This document shows, one piece after another, positions 1 to 10,250 of a stretch of DNA of 64,000 bases; positions within the stretch are counted from its first letter, which is position 1, and each line of letters opens with the position of its first letter. The translations under genes and the position numbers were made by a program. The notes beneath the pieces are model-generated. The model saw only the letters and a list, made by a program, of their open reading frames with translations. It made no database searches and was not told the DNA's origin. The stretch is from Castor canadensis (lineage: Eukaryota > Chordata > Mammalia > Rodentia > Castoridae), in the NCBI RefSeq assembly GCF_047511655.1, contig NC_133387.1:19462353-19526352 (forward strand). The letters run 5' to 3'.

Positions 1-420
1 TACCATTTCATCTTCAAGTTCTGAGATTCTGTCTTCTGTTTGTTCTATTCTGCTGGATTGGCCTTCCGTTTTGTGTTGCAGTTCTGTTTCGTTCTTTTTC
101 CTGAGGTTTTCCATATCATGGGTGGTTTCCTCTTTAATGTTGTCTATTTTTGACCTGAGTTCATTTATCCATTTATTCATCATGTTCTCTCTTTCATTTT
201 GGTGTTTATATAGTGCTTCTATGGTTTCCTTTATTTCTTCTTTTGCTTTTTCAAATTCTCTATTTTTGTTGTCTTGGAATTTCTTGAGTGTCTCCTGTAC
301 ATTTTGATTGACCCTATCCAGTATCATCTCTATAAAATACTCATTGAGTACTTGTAGTATGTCTTCTTTTAAATTATTCTTGTGGGCTTCATTGGGTTCT
401 TTGGCATAGTTTATCTTCAT
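1..420 (-). CDS. L1 ORF1p, N-terminal/coiled-coil part, incomplete
   Basis: ORF1p is the RNA-binding chaperone of L1 that trimerises through a long coiled coil and coats L1 RNA. The minus-strand frame from ATG 420-418 is uninterrupted to the window edge. It is highly charged, with repeated E/K/Q/N and spaced hydrophobic residues and ends ...SRIEQTEDRISELEDEMV at base 1. This matches the composition and register of L1 ORF1 coiled coils. The preceding 37-codon frame (530-417) looks like the true N-terminus, so a frameshift near 417-420 probably splits the gene. The RRM and C-terminal domains lie outside the window. Confidence 0.65.
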   Translation of the reverse strand, partial: MKINYAKEPNEAHKNNLKEDILQVLNEYFIEMILDRVNQNVQETLKKFQDNKNREFEKAKEEIKETIEALYKHQNERENMMNKWINELRSKIDNIKEETTHDMENLRKKNETELQHKTEGQSSRIEQTEDRISELEDEMV

Positions 421-1055
421 TTTGTTGGAGTTGGATCTGAGTTTCTGTTCTCTTCATTCCCCTCTGGTTCCTGTACTAATTTTTTGCTGTGGGGAAACTG
501 GTTTCCCTGTTTTTTCTGTCTTCCTGTCATTGTCCTTGGTGTTGTTACTGTCCCTGTACTGTGTGCAATTAAGTATTTTATAGTTTGTAATAATAACAAT
601 GGTGATATTTAGAGTGGAAGGGTGAGCTGAGATGGAAAGCAAGAAGTTCAAGAAAAGGGGAAAACAAATACACAGACAAGAGGGAGAAAACAGAACAAGG
701 TGTCAGACAAGAAGGTTTCAAAGGTATAAACAGGGAGCTTTACTGTACTAATTGACAGTAAGCTGAACAGACATTAGAGAGACAGAGAGAGGATTGAAAA
801 TCAAAAATAAAAAAAATAAAGATAAGAATAAAAATAAAAAGTAAATGAAAGAAATATCTATATATATAAATGAATTAAAATAAAATGGAAAATAGAAAAT
901 TAAAAAAAAAAAAACCAAAAAAACCTCCAAGTTCAAATGCAGTGAAGTTTCGGTCTTAATTTGGGTGTCTGTCTCAGTCTCCAATCCTGGAGATAGTGCC
1001 TCAAATGTTGTTCTGTAGTTGTCTCATCAAATGGGACTCATAAAGTAGAACAAAA

Positions 1056-1056
<1 letters not shown>

Positions 1057-1094
<38 letters not shown>
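1057..1094. repeat. (CA)n microsatellite
   Basis: Perfect CA dinucleotide run of about 38 bases inside the L1 5' UTR, followed by an A-rich stretch. Confidence 0.95.
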
Positions 1095-1097
<3 letters not shown>

Positions 1098-1239
1098 AAA
1101 AAACAAAACAAAAAAACCCCAGCAAGTGTCCCAAGTTCAAATGCAATACACTTTCAGTAAGTTCTTCTGCTTGCAGGTGTAATTCGGTTGTTCTCTCATC
1201 AAAGGTAGGGAGAAAAAGAAAAAAAAGAGTCTGGAGACA

Positions 1240-2177
1240 GTTCTGTGAATGGTTCTGTGGCTGTGGCTTGCCTGCCCGCTGCTGTCACCCTGCTGTTGCT
1301 GGAGGCGTTATTTATGCAGATCTCTGGGGTGAGCTTAGCACTCACCTGGTCCCACAGGCTTTGTTGCTCAGAGTTCTCCGGAGCGGGAGCCTCTGCTACA
1401 AGCTTTCCCCTTTCCAAGCACTGGGAAAGGTGACACTGCCCCCACATTCTCAGGCCTGCGTGTTTATCTACAGTTCATGTGGGAGGTGGGTCTTCCCCCC
1501 TCTCCTGTGCAATTCTCCTCCCACCTCCGCTTTCACAAGCTTTCCTGCTCCTGATTACTGGGCGGTGCTGCTGCTCCTGCCAGCCGCTATGTTTGTTTAT
1601 AGCTCACGTGGGAAGTGGGTCTTCCCTCCTCTCCTGTGGAGTTTTCCTCCCTCCGCCACTCTTACAAGTTTTCCTGCTCCTGGTTGCTGGGCGCGCCTCG
1701 CCCCCCAGTCCCACCAGAGCGCCTCCGGCTGCCTGGCTTGTTTATTTACAGTCCCGGGAAGGGTTCCCTTCCCCCAATCTTCAGCGCTCAGTGCGCCCCA
1801 CCCTCTTTCCAGCATGTCTTTATTCTTATTGCTTATTACTCAGTTTCTCTTTTTTCCCTGGTGGAGATCAGTGTCCAGGGGGCTATGCTGCTCTGGCCCA
1901 GGCTTGTCTGTGGGATTACTGCGGTACCACGAAGCTCACCTTGTCTGCGTCTTCCCAAGCCATGTGGGCGCGGGTGACTGGCGGCCTGGGGGTCCTCCTG
2001 GTTTCTCCGTTTAACGTGGAGATTCTCTGTGCCTGCTGGAGGTGTGGAGGGGTCAAAGTTTTGCCTCTTCTCAGTGGTTTTGCTTGCAAGATGTGTCTCT
2101 AGCATCTCTCCAAGATTACGTTATAGGAGGCTCGCTTTCTGTTTTGTCCCTCTAGCCACCATCTTGGAATCCTCCAG
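1240..2177 (-). promoter_or_regulatory. L1 5' UTR / internal promoter region with degenerate tandem units
   Basis: This GC-rich block is the 5' end of the antisense L1, where L1 elements carry an internal promoter. Three related segments start with GTTTAT at 1462, 1595 and 1740 (spacings 133 and 145). Each is followed by a GGGA(A/G)GTGGGTCTTCCC-like run; the first two also share a CCTGCTCCTG...GCTGGGCG-like end. This recalls monomeric promoters of rodent L1s, though units here are shorter than the roughly 200-bp mouse monomers. Promoter activity is inferred, not shown. Confidence 0.5.
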
Positions 2178-2754
2178 AAATTTAATTTTCTTAATCCATA
2201 ATGTGTTGATACCTTTCATCATCCATTTAAAAAATACTCAAACTTTAACAGTTGGAAATTTTATATCAATCCTTTTTCTCTTTGAACTCATTTTTTTATT
2301 TCTGTTGTCATTACAGAGTTTTGTCTTGATGCAGCATAACTTTTGCTTAAAAGCATATACTTCTATCAAATAAAAATAGGCATATAAATTTTGAATTAAA
2401 ATAGTTTTGCTATAACAAAGCATTAAATGCCTTTTTTAAAAAGTTTTTATTAGTATTGCATTGATAAAGATAGCATGTTATATTGGAAATTTATCTCTAA
2501 GTGAGGTGACTGGGTCATTTCAAAATTAGTTTTCATGTGTCCGTAGGTGAATGTTATGTACTGATAAAATGAGACAATTTTTGCAACAATTCTGGTCATG
2601 TTTTTCATTTTCCTAAGATTTAAGTGCGAGACAGACCATTTATCTAAATATGTACATGAGGAGGAGAAGGAGTGTTATATCACCGTCACTCAAATCCTTG
2701 AGTTCCTTCTGAATTAAATACCTAGGAGTCATATATAGATTTTTCATCATCACT

Positions 2755-2931
2755 ATTTTTTTTTTTGGTGCTGGGAATTGAACTCAAGTTCTTGCTCATG
2801 TTAGACAAGTACTCTACCACAGAGCTATATCCCAGCTCCCGTAATAGTAGTTTTTTGTTAGTACTGGGGATTGGACTCCTAGCTTCATGCTTGCTAGTCA
2901 GACACTCTACTGCTTGAGCCACGCCACAGTC
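2755..2931 (-). mobile_element. Two adjacent tRNA-derived SINEs
   Basis: Two minus-strand copies lie side by side (about 2755-2839 and 2849-2931). Each shows the reverse complement of GGTACTGGGGTTTGAACTC and of GGCTCAAGTGGTAGAG-type A/B-box-like cores. T-rich 5' flanks correspond to their A tails. Confidence 0.85.
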
Positions 2932-3222
2932 CTTATTTTTTGGTGAATGTTTGAGAACAACTTGATTAGATCTTCTTTCAGTTTGGTTGAGAACTGAAAT
3001 GTTGGAAATCATGTAGTTTCCAAAGGATCTAGACATGAGAGTTGGTCACTCTCTTACTAATTAAACATTTCAGCTCCTGGAAGGTTTTTACTCTCGAGCA
3101 AAATACTGCCATAAAATCTCAGAGAGTGAGAAATATTCTTTTGTTTGTAAAGTGAGAGGAGTAAGATTATAAAAGAAGAGGAGATCAGTTTAGTTTTTTT
3201 CAAGCTGTTAGGTGTTTGTTTG

Positions 3223-3306
3223 TTTGTTTTAGTGGTACTGGGGTTTGAACTCAGGGCCTTGAGCCTGTTAAGCAGGCACTCTACCTCTTGAGCCATATCA
3301 CCAGTC
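3223..3306 (-). mobile_element. tRNA-derived SINE
   Basis: Minus-strand copy with the core GGTACTGGGGTTTGAACTCA near 3233-3252 and GAGCCATATCACCAGTCC at its right end. A TTTG-rich tail lies to the left. Confidence 0.9.
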
Positions 3307-3498
3307 CAGGCAATTAGTTTTTTAAAAAGTGTACTTGTGTAAGTTAATGATTTAATTGAATTTCTCCAAGTTTCATTAAAAACTCTTCAGTTCTCTGGTT
3401 TAAGACCGTTATTCTAGTATATTTACTTGTGAACCTTTTAAATTGTGTCTTACTAAAATGTATAAACTTACATTATTTTCTTTCCCTTTTTTATTTAG

Positions 3499-3748
3499 AT
3501 ACCTAACAGTGATACACCTTCACCACCACCTGGTTTATCAAAATCCAATCCAGTCATCCCCATCAGTTCATCCAATCACAGTGCAAGGTCCCCTTTTGAA
3601 GGGGCAGTAACAGAGTCACAGTCATTATTCTCAGACAATTTTCGCCATCCCAACCCTATACCAAGTGGGCTTCCCCCTTTTCCCAGCTCTCCACAGACAT
3701 CCAGTGACTGGCCTACAGCACCAGAACCACAGAGCCTCTTCACATCAG
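3499..3748 (+). CDS. CNOT4: CNOT4 internal coding exon (shared by all isoforms seen)
   Basis: Exon of 250 nt, coding from the first base (IPNSDTPSPPPGLSK...) for 83 codons plus one base. The acceptor follows a pyrimidine-rich tract ending TTATTTAG; the donor is GTACGT. CNOT4 is the RING E3 ubiquitin ligase associated with the CCR4-NOT deadenylase complex. It acts in mRNA decay, translational quality control and protein ubiquitination. This exon encodes part of the disordered Ser/Pro/Asn-rich region after the N-terminal RING and RRM domains, which lie left of the window. The protein matches my knowledge of mammalian CNOT4 almost residue for residue. No catalytic residues occur here. The last base G joins AA of the next exon to make Glu. 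The preceding exon ends on a complete codon (phase 0). Confidence 0.95.
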
Positions 3749-4076
3749 GTACGTAACAGCAGTACCTAGTATTAATAATTAGGCTCTTACATACTCTTTT
3801 TTTTTTTTTGGTCCTTTGTTCCCATCTTTTAAAAATGAAAACATTTAAACTACATAGAATTAGATGGTAGATAAATTTGTTATGTGGTCTAGAAATTACT
3901 AGAAATCAGTGGTTCAATCATTTCCCCAGTAACGAAAACTTACTTCTCTGGAAATTGTTAAGGACTTATCTTTTTCATCAGTTTTGTAATCGTGTGATAC
4001 AACTTAATATGCCTATCTCAGTTAACCAAGTTATTTAGTAGTAAAACTATATTTTGTCCTTTTTTAATTTTTTTCT

Positions 4077-4162
4077 TTGGGTTGTGCTGGGGTTTGAGCC
4101 GAGAGCCTCATGCTTGCTAAGCTAAGCACAAACTCCACCGCTTGCACCACTCCAGAGCTAGT
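4077..4162 (-). mobile_element. tRNA-derived SINE, diverged
   Basis: Minus-strand copy with GTGCTGGGGTTTGAGCCGAG and CATGCTTGCTAAGC cores. Some duplication occurs around the GCTAAGCTAAGC site. Confidence 0.8.
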
Positions 4163-4267
4163 TTGTCATTTTTTAGCCATTTCCATTAAAAAAAATATTT
4201 GACATGGTTTGTATTTGCATAAGAGCAATGCTTTTACCTTTTTGAAAGTTGTGGATTTTCTTGTTTT

Positions 4268-4347
4268 GTTGTGGCAGTGCTAGGGATTGAATCCAGGGCC
4301 TCGTACATGCTAGGCAAGCGTTATCACTGAGCCACACCTGTAGCCCT
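4268..4347 (-). mobile_element. ID-like tRNA-derived SINE
   Basis: Minus-strand GTGCTAGGGATTGAATCCAG core, CTAGGCAAGCG and CTGAGCCACACC, ending near CCTC. Confidence 0.85.
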
Positions 4348-4452
4348 CATCATTCGGTTTTTGAATTTAGTAATTTAAGAATGAAATCGCTGCAGAAATA
4401 TACAAGGCCTTTTGAGATTAGTGATAAGAATTCATACAGATTTTGCATGTAT

Positions 4453-4510
4453 TTGTTTTAATTCATAATGTGACATGCTTATTGTTTTAATTCATAATGT
4501 GACATGCTTA
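4453..4510. repeat. 29-bp perfect tandem duplication before a CNOT4 exon
   Basis: The unit starting TTGTTTTAATTCATAATG occupies 4453-4481 and is repeated without change at 4482-4510. It lies 81-138 bases before the acceptor at 4590/4591, upstream of or overlapping the usual branch-point zone. Confidence 0.9.
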
Positions 4511-4590
4511 ACTTTTACTAGCGTAGATATTCATGAAGTATGAAAGGGAACTATTTATTTTATATTCATTACTATATTTCTTCCCAACAG

Positions 4591-5088
4591 AAACAATCCC
4601 AGTGTCATCCTCTACAGACTGGCAAGCAGCATTTGGCTTTGGTTCTTCTAAACAACCAGAGGATGACTTGGGTTTTGATCCCTTTGATGTTACTCGAAAA
4701 GCCTTAGCAGACCTGATTGAGAAGGAACTGTCCGTCCAAGACCAACCTTCCCTTTCGCCCACATCTCTTCAGAACTCCTCTTCACACACTACAACCGCCA
4801 AAGGTCCAGGCTCTGGATTCCTGCATCCTGCAGCACCTGCAAATGCCAACTCTCTTAATAGTACCTTTTCAGTCTTGCCACAGAGGTTCCCTCAATTTCA
4901 GCAGCACCGAGCAGTTTATAATTCATTCAGTTTTCCAGGCCAGGCAGCCCGATATCCTTGGATGGCCTTTCCACGCAATAGCATCATGCACTTGAACCAC
5001 ACAGCAAACCCCACCTCAAATAGTAATTTCTTGGACTTGAATCTCCCGCCACAGCACAACACAGGTCTGGGAGGGATCCCTATAGCAG
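4591..5088 (+). CDS. CNOT4: CNOT4 large coding exon (shared C-terminal region)
   Basis: Exon of 498 nt. Its first two bases complete Glu, 165 codons follow (TIPVSSSTDWQAAFGFG...), and a final G is left for the next exon (phase 1). The acceptor is TTCCCAACAG and the donor GTAGGT. It encodes the conserved acidic/hydrophobic segment DDLGFDPFDVTRKALADLIE, likely an amphipathic helix. Then come Ser/Asn-rich linkers and the aromatic stretch YNSFSFPGQAARYPWMAF. In fly Not4 a short C-terminal motif binds CAF40/CNOT9. Whether this helix is the equivalent here is inference. Because the exon ends in phase 1, it can join any of the three downstream acceptors, all of which supply two bases of the split codon. 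Confidence 0.96.
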
Positions 5089-8000
5089 GTAGGTTCTTTT
5101 AAAGTCTTTGAGAATTTGTGAATAACTCATGCCTTCAGGTTATTGGGTGGGTAGGGAGGGAACTGTTTAATAAACAAAGTACTTACTAGTCTTAGAAATT
5201 TCTATGAAAAAAAGTTAAAGTCTTTATCCTAATTAAAAAATTTTAATTGGATGGATGCCTTGTAATATTGAGCTTTATAAGGATGGTGGAGTATTATACC
5301 TAGGTATTGTTTGAAAGCATTTGCTTAATAGGATAGTTGCCAAACATTCATATAGTATATAAATGCAAAAAGAAAAAGAATGGGCTCTGAAATTATGGTG
5401 TTAGAAAGCCCAACACCATAGTACAGATTCTCATTTCACATTCTAAAAGTAAAGTGTTAAAAAAAATTAATAATTATTGAGAGCATGAGGGATAAAGCCA
5501 CTCTCTAATTGCTTATCACAGCTTCTTATTTTCATTGCTATACATATACATATATGAGGACTGATTATTAATGTTTTATAAACATACCATAATGTCAGAC
5601 ATGTGAAAAAAATTGTTCAAGGAGAGATACCCTTTTAGGCTGTATTATGTTTTTATTTCTGGGGAAAGTATTAGGTATATATAAGTTAATACAATTTTGA
5701 TGCCAGAATACTTCTGGTTTTGTACTGCTACCCTTAAAGGTTTCAGAACCTTTTGGGTTTTAAGATCCTATATAGCAGTTTTTAGATGAAGTGTGTTCTA
5801 AGGAGGCCATTCTTGTTAATAATGTTCTTATTTACTTTGGGCTTTAGAGACATGTAAAAAAGAGCTTGTTCCTCTCCTGATGCTTTCAAGTAACAGTCTT
5901 CCACTCTATTACAAACTTTATATAATTTTATTTTTGTTCCTTGTCATGGCCTTTAAAATATGACATGACATAGTCTTATTAAAATAGTGTGCTTTTACCA
6001 GTAAGGTGTTCTTTCTCTTGTTTTTAGCAAGGTTGAAAGATGTGTTTACAGTGATTCACCAAAATTCTTTGGCTGTTTTTCCTTAGAATCAACATTTCTG
6101 TTCTAGGCAAGTAGCTAGGTTTTCGTTGGTTGCTGTGGATATAGTGAAGTTAACAGTTGATAAAGTGACTTTAATTTACATAAATTTGAGAGCACCTAAT
6201 GTGGTTTGCACATTGATGGGATTCATGGTATTCGTTTGATTATGGTAGGTAGGTGGTTAATTCAAAGTGGCATTTTTTAGTTCTTTCCTTCTATGCAATA
6301 TCTACCTAGGAAATACTGAGTGTTCAATTTTGTATACCTTTTTCTGCTCTTCCATTTAAGATAGCATATTAGAACGTAATTTTGTTTTTTGCTTTATTTT
6401 AATCATTTAGAAAGTGACATTTTAGTTACTAGCATATCTTACTACTGATCATAACATTAAAAGTTAGTTAAGTTCCCCTAAATATTTTAAACATATAAAA
6501 ATAAAGTATTAAACCTAACTTTAACAGGCTATATTTTGGCTCCTAATTGTTCAACAATGAACTAGTCCATATGGACAATACAAAAGAAGTATAAAGTATG
6601 GATACTTTTTCCAAGTAGTTGAGATTGTACTTGAAAAGATAAAATTAAAATGTTATATGAAGTTGGTAACCATATTATGGTACTGGAATCTGAGAGACAT
6701 CTGTAATTTTGGGGGAGTCTTCATTAAAGAAATAGGAATTGATCTGTTCTGTGGTATTTTGAATTTGGGTTAACAGTAGGGGAGAAGGCCTTTTACGTTG
6801 ATGGAAATTTCCTGATAGAGGCCATAGAGACAGACATTAGAATGTTACTGCATTAAGAAGCTGTAGAATTGGGTCTTTAAAAAAAAAAAAAGTAGAAATG
6901 CTTTCTATAGCAAGAGGCACTTTTTAAACTGTAGAGAAACAATGAATAAGAAAATGAGGAGTTCTGACAGGGAGGCAAACAGCATGGACTTTAGTTCTTA
7001 GCTGTCTTCATTTTGTACTTACTACATGATCATCTTCAATAAACTATCTGTTCTCACAATTTCTTAGTCATCATGTTGTCCATTAGTACCAAGGAGCAGT
7101 TTTAACCTAAGTGTTTCAAGCCAATAGATATTTTGAAATGCCACTCTGGTAATGAGAAATCACTGATTTGTGAGTGTAGTTGTCCTCATATTATTTGAAA
7201 TTTCATTTAAAATAGATAATTTAGTTTTTAAATGTGGCATTAAATTGTAGTTCTATCTTGTGGGTTTTTTTTTTTTCTTTTTTCCTTTTGCCATATACTC
7301 CACCATAAAGCATTAAAACTTTTTTTCAGAGATGCTAAATATTAAGTCACCAATTTTAGGTTCTGAATTGTTGTATGTGGTATTTGGCAGGGGTGGGGAG
7401 GAGAGTTTGTTATTTTAGATTTTCAGTTTTTGGCTATCCATATTTGCTTGGTATTTAAATGGTGACTTGTGGTTAAACTTATTATTAAATTATTTTTAAA
7501 GCTTTGAAGACTAGAGAAATTTAATTTTACTTTACCAAAATATTTTAAATTGTTATCAAGAGTCACAGGAGAATACTGGATGGCTTATGAATGAATGTGC
7601 TAATAAGGAAGTCTGAAAGCAGAATAGTTGTTTAATTGTAGGTAGATGATTTAGGGTTGTCAGTAACTATTATAAATGATAGAGTAAAAATCTGGAAAAC
7701 TGTATACATCTTAACTATGTCCAATTTGAAGCAATTTACTTAGGTAATATATTTTTTCTCCCCTATCTCTAGATGTACTTGAGTTGAACTATTTTCAGGG
7801 GCTCAACTTTGTATCTTAGTTAATATCATGGGACCTTATCTAGGGTGGTAGTTCGTTAAATGTTTCAGCAATGGAGACTACATATTGTTTCAGTAGGAAA
7901 TGCTAAGATATACTTAGTATGCTGAGCTAATTTTATATGGGAACAAAATGTGTTCCCTGACCTATCTGTGCAAATCAAAGGTGATAGATACAGATACCAT

Positions 8001-9873
8001 GTATGCTTATTATATATTTGTATTTAAATTTTAATTTTTGGTTTAAGTTAAGTATTACAATACATATATATCTGAAACCTGTCATGGGAAGAATAGTTGC
8101 CTGAGGTTTGACAGAAATTCAGCTTTCATTTCCTTTGTCTAAATGAAAACATTTTCAGGTTTAAAATTAGTTATTTCCTTAATTAGGTGAAATCTTTTTA
8201 GCAGCATTTTCTGGGCTGTACATCTGGTTTGCTAAGTTCAAGAGGATTTTTGAAATAAATATTCTTGAGGGGGAACTTTGATTAGTGGACAGTTAATGGC
8301 AAATCCACTTAGTTGTTTTATTATTGGGACCATGTGCCTTTGTTCTGAAAAGTGACCTAATCTTGTCCAATTCCTTCGTTTTAGGAATAGCAAAACTGTA
8401 TTCCAGAAAGCTTACATAATTCATTTAATGTTATACATTCAAGTAGTAGTAGCAGTAGAATTAGGATAACAACAATTTATAATGGAAATGTTTTTCCAGT
8501 ACAGTACTTGATGCTCTCTTTCACAACTGAAGATCACTGGCAGGTGCTTTTACTTGGCTTTCTTCCCGTAGTAACTGATTTTTGCTCTCACATTCTTGCG
8601 AGTCCCTTTTTATCAGTAGTACCTATTTTTGAGACAGATTGGCTCAGTTCAGGGATACGGCTTATAGTAAACACAAACAGAATAGAACAAAGTTTATTGA
8701 CTTGATAAAAATCAGTCTCTTGCTTAGCCCTTATTTTACTACGTACTTATCAAAAAATCTAGTCTAAAATTGCTGTGTACAGCCTCCTTGCTATTTGCTT
8801 GTTTTTTTTAAGGAACTTTGCTGATTTATTGAAAAATTATGAAATAGGTTTTCTATGGATTGACTTTTTTTTTTTCTACACTTTGTCAGTTAAGGTGTCT
8901 TTCCAAATGAAATTTTGCAGATTTATTTTTCAAAGAATTTTCTGCCAAGATGTTTTTATTCCATAATGCTAAAAATTATTTGGAAAATAAATAATAGTAA
9001 GTGTAAGTCTGTAAGCAATGTTATTTGAAGATATAATTAAAAAATATTTAAATTGTTTACACTTGGGATCTTTTGTGTTTTAATTCAGATTTTACTTATG
9101 AGAGAGCATTTTTCTTTAAACTTTCTTTGTTTCTGTGTTAAGTATTTTCAGTGACTTAATTGAATTTTGAGTCACGTGTGAAATAACTCACTTATACTGA
9201 AATAACTGAAATAATTACCAATTATCATTAAGAGAATGGATCTCATTCATGTATAGTTCTCTGACCTAGAAGTAGTCATTTCACTTTCAGTCAGTTGGGT
9301 TATTGTATTGTTAGCATTTTACTATTTTCCCAGTTACTTCAAAGTACTCATTAAATTTCAGATGTTATTTGTAAGTTTACTAAGTTAATATTTATATCTG
9401 TTATTTAATTTTTTCCTAATATATGACTTATGCCTTTTAAACATGGATTTATAATTTTCTTTCAAAAATTAGCTTTTCACTCTGGTGAATCAAGTCTTAA
9501 TGTTTTCATAAAATATTATTTACCATTAAGGAGTATCTATATTTTAAAGGGGTCCAATTGGCTTGGAAAGGAATGGCTTTCTGGTCTTTTTTTTCCCCCT
9601 TTTTTTTTTGGTAGTATATTTGTAATCAATCTATTATTTTCATCTTACTTGTGACATAGTATTAAAATTAAGAGTGTGTTTAGAGTTGAACTACTTTCTA
9701 GGTACTTGATAAGTTTATTTTTTAAAATTCATGTCTTGTTTTCACATCCAGATTCCAACAATTAAGCATGTATTTTATATATGTATCAGTATTCCAAATA
9801 TTGAAATCATTTATAAAGGGACTGTTAACAATTCTAGTCACCCATAACTAGACCATGACTGACTTTTCCACAG
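5089..9873 (+). other. CNOT4: CNOT4 intron up to the alternative last exon
   Basis: AT-rich intron of 4,785 nt with GT at 5089-5090 and AG at 9872-9873. I recognise no SINE, LINE or RNA gene inside it, only short A or T runs (for example about 6878-6893 and 7266-7287). It is strikingly repeat-poor compared with the rest of the window. Confidence 0.75.
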
Positions 9874-9974
9874 GGGAAGAAGAGGTGAAGGTTTCGACCA
9901 TGCCACTGTCAGCCTCTTCCCATTCATTACAACAAGGACAGCAGCCTACAAGTCTCCACACTACTGTGGCCTGA
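9874..9974 (+). CDS. CNOT4: CNOT4 alternative last exon, short isoform C-terminus
   Basis: After the acceptor TTTTCCACAG, the first two bases complete Gly. Then 32 residues (EEEVKVSTMPLSASSHSLQQ... ending LHTTVA) run to TGA at 9972-9974. This is the C-terminus of the shorter CNOT4 isoforms known in mammals. The tail is Glu/Ser/Gln-rich with no visible domain. Used as a terminal exon, it excludes the two distal exons at 33335 and 34234, so isoform choice here depends on competition between this acceptor plus poly(A) site and splicing across about 28 kb. Confidence 0.93.
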
Positions 9975-10250
9975 CAACAGAACTGAGAGGAGAGGATTAG
10001 ACTCTGGGGTGCTTGCATGGGCAACCGGATTTTTGCATGATTCCTTTCTGATTTTGCATTTAATGTATACACCCAAAAGAGCCAATATAAAGTTCCTCTT
10101 GCCTACAACTAGCGTGTTACCTCATAGTTGCTGAAGTATTCCTTCATTAGGCCTTAACATAATTTATTAGCATAATAATTTTGGCATTGTTTCTCACGAG
10201 TGATACTATTTTTAACTCATACAAATAAACTTGTAGTACTAATTAAGATC
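9975..10250 (+). other. CNOT4: 3' UTR of the short CNOT4 isoform
   Basis: Sequence after the TGA stop has no continuing frame. A canonical AATAAA lies at 10224-10229, about 250 nt after the stop; no strong GT-rich downstream element follows at once. The end is estimated from the signal; longer forms are possible. Confidence 0.5.
10224..10229 (+). terminator. CNOT4: Candidate poly(A) signal AATAAA, short isoform
   Basis: First canonical hexamer after the 9972-9974 stop. A weaker AATATAAA-like site lies near 10084. Confidence 0.5.

Larger units (their letters stand above)
1..2177 (-). mobile_element. LINE-1, 5' part (5' UTR and start of ORF1), runs off the left edge
   Basis: Read on the minus strand, this begins near 2177 with the CCAAGATGGTGGCTAGAG-type start typical of mammalian L1 5' UTRs. 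It continues through a GC-rich stretch (about 1240-2170), a purine/AT-rich stretch with a CA microsatellite (about 600-1200), then ORF1. The ORF1 start region (ATG at 530-528, MTGRQKK...) stops at 417. An overlapping frame from 420 stays open for 140 codons to the window edge. That frame is rich in E, K, Q, N and heptad leucines, as expected for the ORF1p coiled coil. The split between frames suggests one frameshift. The 5' end looks intact, so this is not the usual 5'-truncated copy. It lies antisense in a CNOT4 intron, about 1.3 kb before a coding exon. The 3' end and target-site duplication cannot be checked. Confidence 0.85.
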
